Shown piece after piece: positions 58,440 through 62,000 of a DNA stretch of 62,000 nucleotides; position 1 is the first letter of the stretch, and each line of letters begins with the position of its first letter. Below the pieces are notes generated by a model, which was not told the origin of the DNA, searched no databases, and worked only from the letters and a program-made list of their open reading frames with translations. The stretch is taken from NCBI GenBank assembly GCA_002633005.1, contig NMRA01000496.1:129049-191048 (forward strand), read 5' to 3'. The DNA is from Phoronis australis (lineage: Eukaryota > Phoronida > Phoronidae). The translations under genes and the position numbers were made by a program.

Positions 58440-59640
58440 CCAAGAACCAAATTAGCTTTTTGTCCATTGTGCGACAACTTTGTGGATATCAGAAACTCTG
58501 TACAAAGTCATGCTGAAATACATAAAGAATATCTCTGTAGAACTGAGTAAATGTCAAAAATTGTCATCTGATGTGTATTCTACCTTCTGTCACGCCATGT
58601 GAGAAAGACCAGTGCTCAAAACGTGGGTTCTGGACTATAATGTTCGCCTTTATATCTCATTTATGTTTGCTCAGTTTGATCGCCGGTCTTATGGGTTTAG
58701 TTTTAAATTAAGCGTAATAAATGTGAAAGATGGAATAATGTGGTTAATGTTGCAAGCTTTTGTGAGGCATTTATATTTGTGAGATGAGCTAGTTTTATCT
58801 GCACGTTGTTTATTAACAGCAATAGCTTTATCAATAATCCAGTTTAATTTATTAGAAAATAATACTGCCTCATATGACGCCTCACTGCAAAAAAAGAATA
58901 TTTTCAAATTGAATATCGATTCGTTTTGTGTTGAAAGACCGTAACGACGTGACTTCGATAAAACCCTTCTATGTGCGTGTCTCTGCTTATTATTTTGACA
59001 TTTAGTGAACTGATTTAGAAGAAAATTCATCTAAATGTGTGTGCCTATGTCTAGCGTAATTACTTACAGTCAATTACGTGATTGTTAAAGGATTGTAAAT
59101 TGAATGGGACTTAGAATTCGATCAACTACAGACTACGCAATAACAGGAGTCATGGTGTCATTGACTCTCAATCGCCTTCATGTGGTTAAAAAAGTTTATC
59201 GAATATAAATGGGGAGTATAATAATGAGTCCTAATGGCATTTAAACAAGGTCATTAGAAACCCATTGCCTCACGTTGTTTGCGAATAAATGTTGTTTTCC
59301 TTGTTGGAGTTTTTTCATGAGTAATTTTCAACAGTGCTTATACACGAAAAACACATCCAAACAACGTTTCGCACTGTCTTGCTAATTAATTGTTTCCTTA
59401 CGCGATGAGAGATGAAGTCGACAAGTTCATCGTTTTTAACTTGGTACGTATCACAAATATGGCACGTGGATACCAGCTCCACGTCTACGTGGGTTTTAGG
59501 TTGATGATGCCTTTTTATGTTGATCACAATGGAGAACTACTCTTCTTTTACGAAGTTATGAACTGCTGGAGTGCTTCCTGACAATTAGTGTTACTCTGGG
59601 CTAGTTGTTTTTACCACGTATTTACTTATGTATAAATTTA
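58440..59640. other. No recognised gene
   Basis: Short frames only on both strands. Confidence 0.4.
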
Positions 59641-59654
59641 CGTATATGTAAATA

Positions 59655-59890
59655 ATTGTCTGTCTGTCCGTCCATCCGTCTGCCTGTCTGCACGTCTGCC
59701 TCTCTGTCTGTCTGCATATCTATCTATATATCTATTTACCTGTCTATCTGTCAATCTGTCCATCTGAGCTAGCTAGGCTAGCTAGCGAAGCGTCAGTAGT
59801 GCATATACACAAGGACATATAGCTAGATAGCTAGTTAGCAAAGCTAGCTAGTCTAGGTAGTTATCTATATACCTATCTACATATGGTCGT
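59655..59890. repeat. Degenerate TCTG/TCTA tetranucleotide repeat with TAGC hairpin
   Basis: CTGTCTGTCCGTCC... shifts into TATCTATC and then GAGCTAGCTAGG / CTAGATAGCTAG. The end (TAGCTAGTCTAGGTAGTTAT, then CTATATACCTATCTAC) folds back on the earlier part. Confidence 0.85.
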
Positions 59891-61900
59891 CAAATGTGAT
59901 TTGCCAGTGCTAGGAGTGGCTCAAAATACGTTACGGAACTCCATCAATGTTCCAGGTTGCGAAAACGAGTAATTTACACGACATCAGAAACATCGGGAAT
60001 TAGAAATGAATAACACTGACTTCTGCTCAGGTCAGAATATGACGAGTCTGACATTCTGTACACTAGGGGACATCCGGGTATATTCTTCCTTTTTTGGTAC
60101 TTTCACTTGCCCGAGTGTCGCTACTATGACTTACGGATGGAATCGATAGTCCGGTGCAGCAAGACGCGCCAGCATACGGAACCGTTATTCCATAAATACC
60201 AGGGTTGAGCCCCATAGACAGGAGAACTTCGCAAAGGAAGCTATTGTGATTAAGTGCATAGCTTATAACAAATGGCGATATCCATGCGCGCACCCAGCCT
60301 AAAATATTGGGGGGCTTGAATTTTTGGATATGCGGACCTTTTACTGAAAGAAATCCACGAGGACTAACAAACAAATGGTGCCACTAGGTTCTGGCCCACG
60401 CAGCGTGCATCCGCGCCGACTTCCTGTGGATTTTTGCCTCGGTTACTTGGACTTTTTGTTTCACTGAGCAACCCCCACCCCATCTTTTACTCAAAAAAAT
60501 CTGTCCTGTCACATTCCTTTCCGTTACAGGCTTCTATTATTTCCCTTACCAATAAGAACATCGGTGACACAAGAAAACGCCCCTGTCTTCGTTGATTTGG
60601 GCCATCCCTACAATTGCGAATTCGAAAATGCCGTAGGTACGCATTGCCTGTGACTTGAGTTGCCAGTTTACGAGCGTAACAAACCAAAATAGAATGAGCG
60701 TGCAAAAAAAGTTTCGGTTAAGAACTCACCATCGACAGCAAAACAGGAAGAACTCAGTTTTAACCATGATGCAATGTTGTTTTAAAGTACAGCAGCTTTC
60801 AAAAATAAACTGGACAACCTCAAAATTCGATAAATTTTCAGCGCATAAACTGTCATTAAATATACATTTATTTTGAACTAGTATCCGTATTTATGGCTAA
60901 ATCCCTACAAAAAAATGTCATTTTATTGGTACAAAATTTCGGCTTAACCGCCACACATTTCCCTCATGCTTTGAACTCATGCGTCCGCAAGTTGGGGTGC
61001 TTTCACTACGGACGGCCACATTACAACTATGCACTGGTGTCTCGGATAACGTGCTTGCTTTCAGCTTCATGTTTGATTTCCAGCAGTGATAGGCCGTCTG
61101 CCGTCTGTGAGTGGAATGTGCCTGAGCATTTGGTTAAATTAACTTTTACATTTTTGTCACTAAGTTTTGATAATTAATTAGCCTTCGTCGACCACAATGG
61201 TACGTTTTTGGTCAAAATCGACTGACATTTGCCAAGTCAGCATATTGATATTAAAGCAACGTAAACATTGCATTAATGCGTGCAAGTAATTACAGGATTT
61301 TTACTGTTTTGTTTCCTTGCAGGAATTATTTTTGGACTGAAGACTCATAGACACTTTTTAAAACTTGTAAAATTATTTCAATTTAATGAAATATTCAATA
61401 TTTATACTCTTTTGAAACTACCAACGTTTATTTGTAATGACTGAGTACAATATAAAAGGTATCGATTTCATTGTTTTAGGAATTGGGCTTCACGAGTGAG
61501 TTCACTGTTACGGTCACATCAAAACTTTGTAGTCTATAGCCATCTGATTTTCATAAAATCTTTAGAAATGAGCATGACAAATTTTGACTTCTTCAGTAAA
61601 AAAGTAAAGGGGTCTACCAATACTTGAAACATTTGGTAAAGGACCCTGATAATGGAGTTCCGTCGAGTCTGAAAGAGTTTTGTCGAAATCTGTCTAGTTC
61701 GTTTTCAAAACTACTGTAGGATCAAGTATGTACCATATGTTGTGTGGTTGAACATTGACGCTTTGCTCAACGCAAACGGCGAGACCAAAATCATGTCGGA
61801 GTCCGATGTAACTTCCGGTGGTCACGACTCAGCATGAATCGTGTTTAACAGTTACTTTAATCTACTTCCGGATGCACATAATCAGTAATGAGGGTATAGA
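59891..61900. other. No recognised gene
   Basis: Frames up to ~100 codons (minus 60374-60063, + 60893-61177) without motifs. The region 60290-60480 has MITE-like G/C-rich pieces (AAATATTGGGGGGCTTGAAT; CAACCCCCACCCC). Confidence 0.35.
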
Positions 61901-61906
61901 AGTTCT

Positions 61907-61990
61907 TATATAAATCATGACGCGACAGTGTTCAGGTAGTGTTTTACTGAGCAACAGCGAACGAATATTGCTTAGTCACCGACAAACATG
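61907..61990 (+). promoter_or_regulatory. TATA-box core promoter and start codon of a gene leaving the window
   Basis: TATATAAA at 61907-61914 is followed, 27 bases from its first T, by an initiator-like TTCAGGT (A at 61934). Then comes a ~54-base leader without an ATG, and ATG at 61988-61990 in good context (ACAAACATGAGG). The four visible codons read Met-Arg-Asn-Ala. The geometry is that of a TATA-dependent animal gene; the product is outside. Confidence 0.45.
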
Positions 61991-62000
61991 AGGAACGCAA

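Overview
This window looks like nuclear DNA of an animal. It has a multi-exon gene with GT-AG introns of 0.2-3.2 kb, dense decayed transposable elements of purely eukaryotic kinds (THAP/TTAA DNA transposons, Gypsy-type gag, LINEs, a Penelope-like element, a tRNA-headed SINE, foldback MITEs), microsatellites, and single-N assembly joins. A marine invertebrate with high heterozygosity fits best, because two N joins carry both the empty and the inserted version of a locus. I cannot name the species from sequence alone.

Left third (1-24072): one conserved gene dominates. Fifteen + strand exons between 1513 and 24072 encode the C-terminal ~441 residues of acylaminoacyl-peptidase (APEH, serine peptidase family S9C). 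Every intron phase matches and the Ser/Asp/His triad is intact. The N-terminal part lies left of the window. Its introns hold a Gypsy-type gag (minus strand, running off the left edge), LINE debris, a SINE pair, a decayed Kolobok-like transposon (9551-11855), a partial end of a related one (16856-16986) and a ~0.8 kb repeat (22140-22950).

Middle (24073-44500): a 1.68 kb foldback palindrome begins 15 bp after the APEH stop codon. It is followed by a degenerate tandem-repeat field (27.3-28.96 kb), a second Kolobok-like element with an intact THAP zinc finger (32447-34121), an exact 133 bp tandem duplication, a Penelope-like remnant joined to a LINE remnant (35.5-38.45 kb, both minus strand), a THAP-like fragment, and a candidate small single-pass membrane protein gene (39373-43028, + strand).

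Right third (44500-62000): MITE-like foldbacks, then the second, inverted copy of the 0.8 kb repeat. A 1697 bp Kolobok-like element with 158 bp terminal inverted repeats is inserted in it precisely at TTAA. That element carries two inward-facing coding regions: a THAP-transposase N-terminus and a protein with a P2RX7-C-terminal-like cysteine motif. Beyond it are a possible SWIM/YqaJ-type exon, an orphan ~200-codon ORF, an array of short palindromic motifs, a minisatellite, a tetranucleotide repeat, and at the right edge a TATA-box promoter with a start codon for a gene that continues outside.

Only APEH is a confident cellular gene. Most of the remaining structure is explained by mobile elements. 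The most unusual object is the two-gene Kolobok-like element and the empty/filled sites that date its activity.
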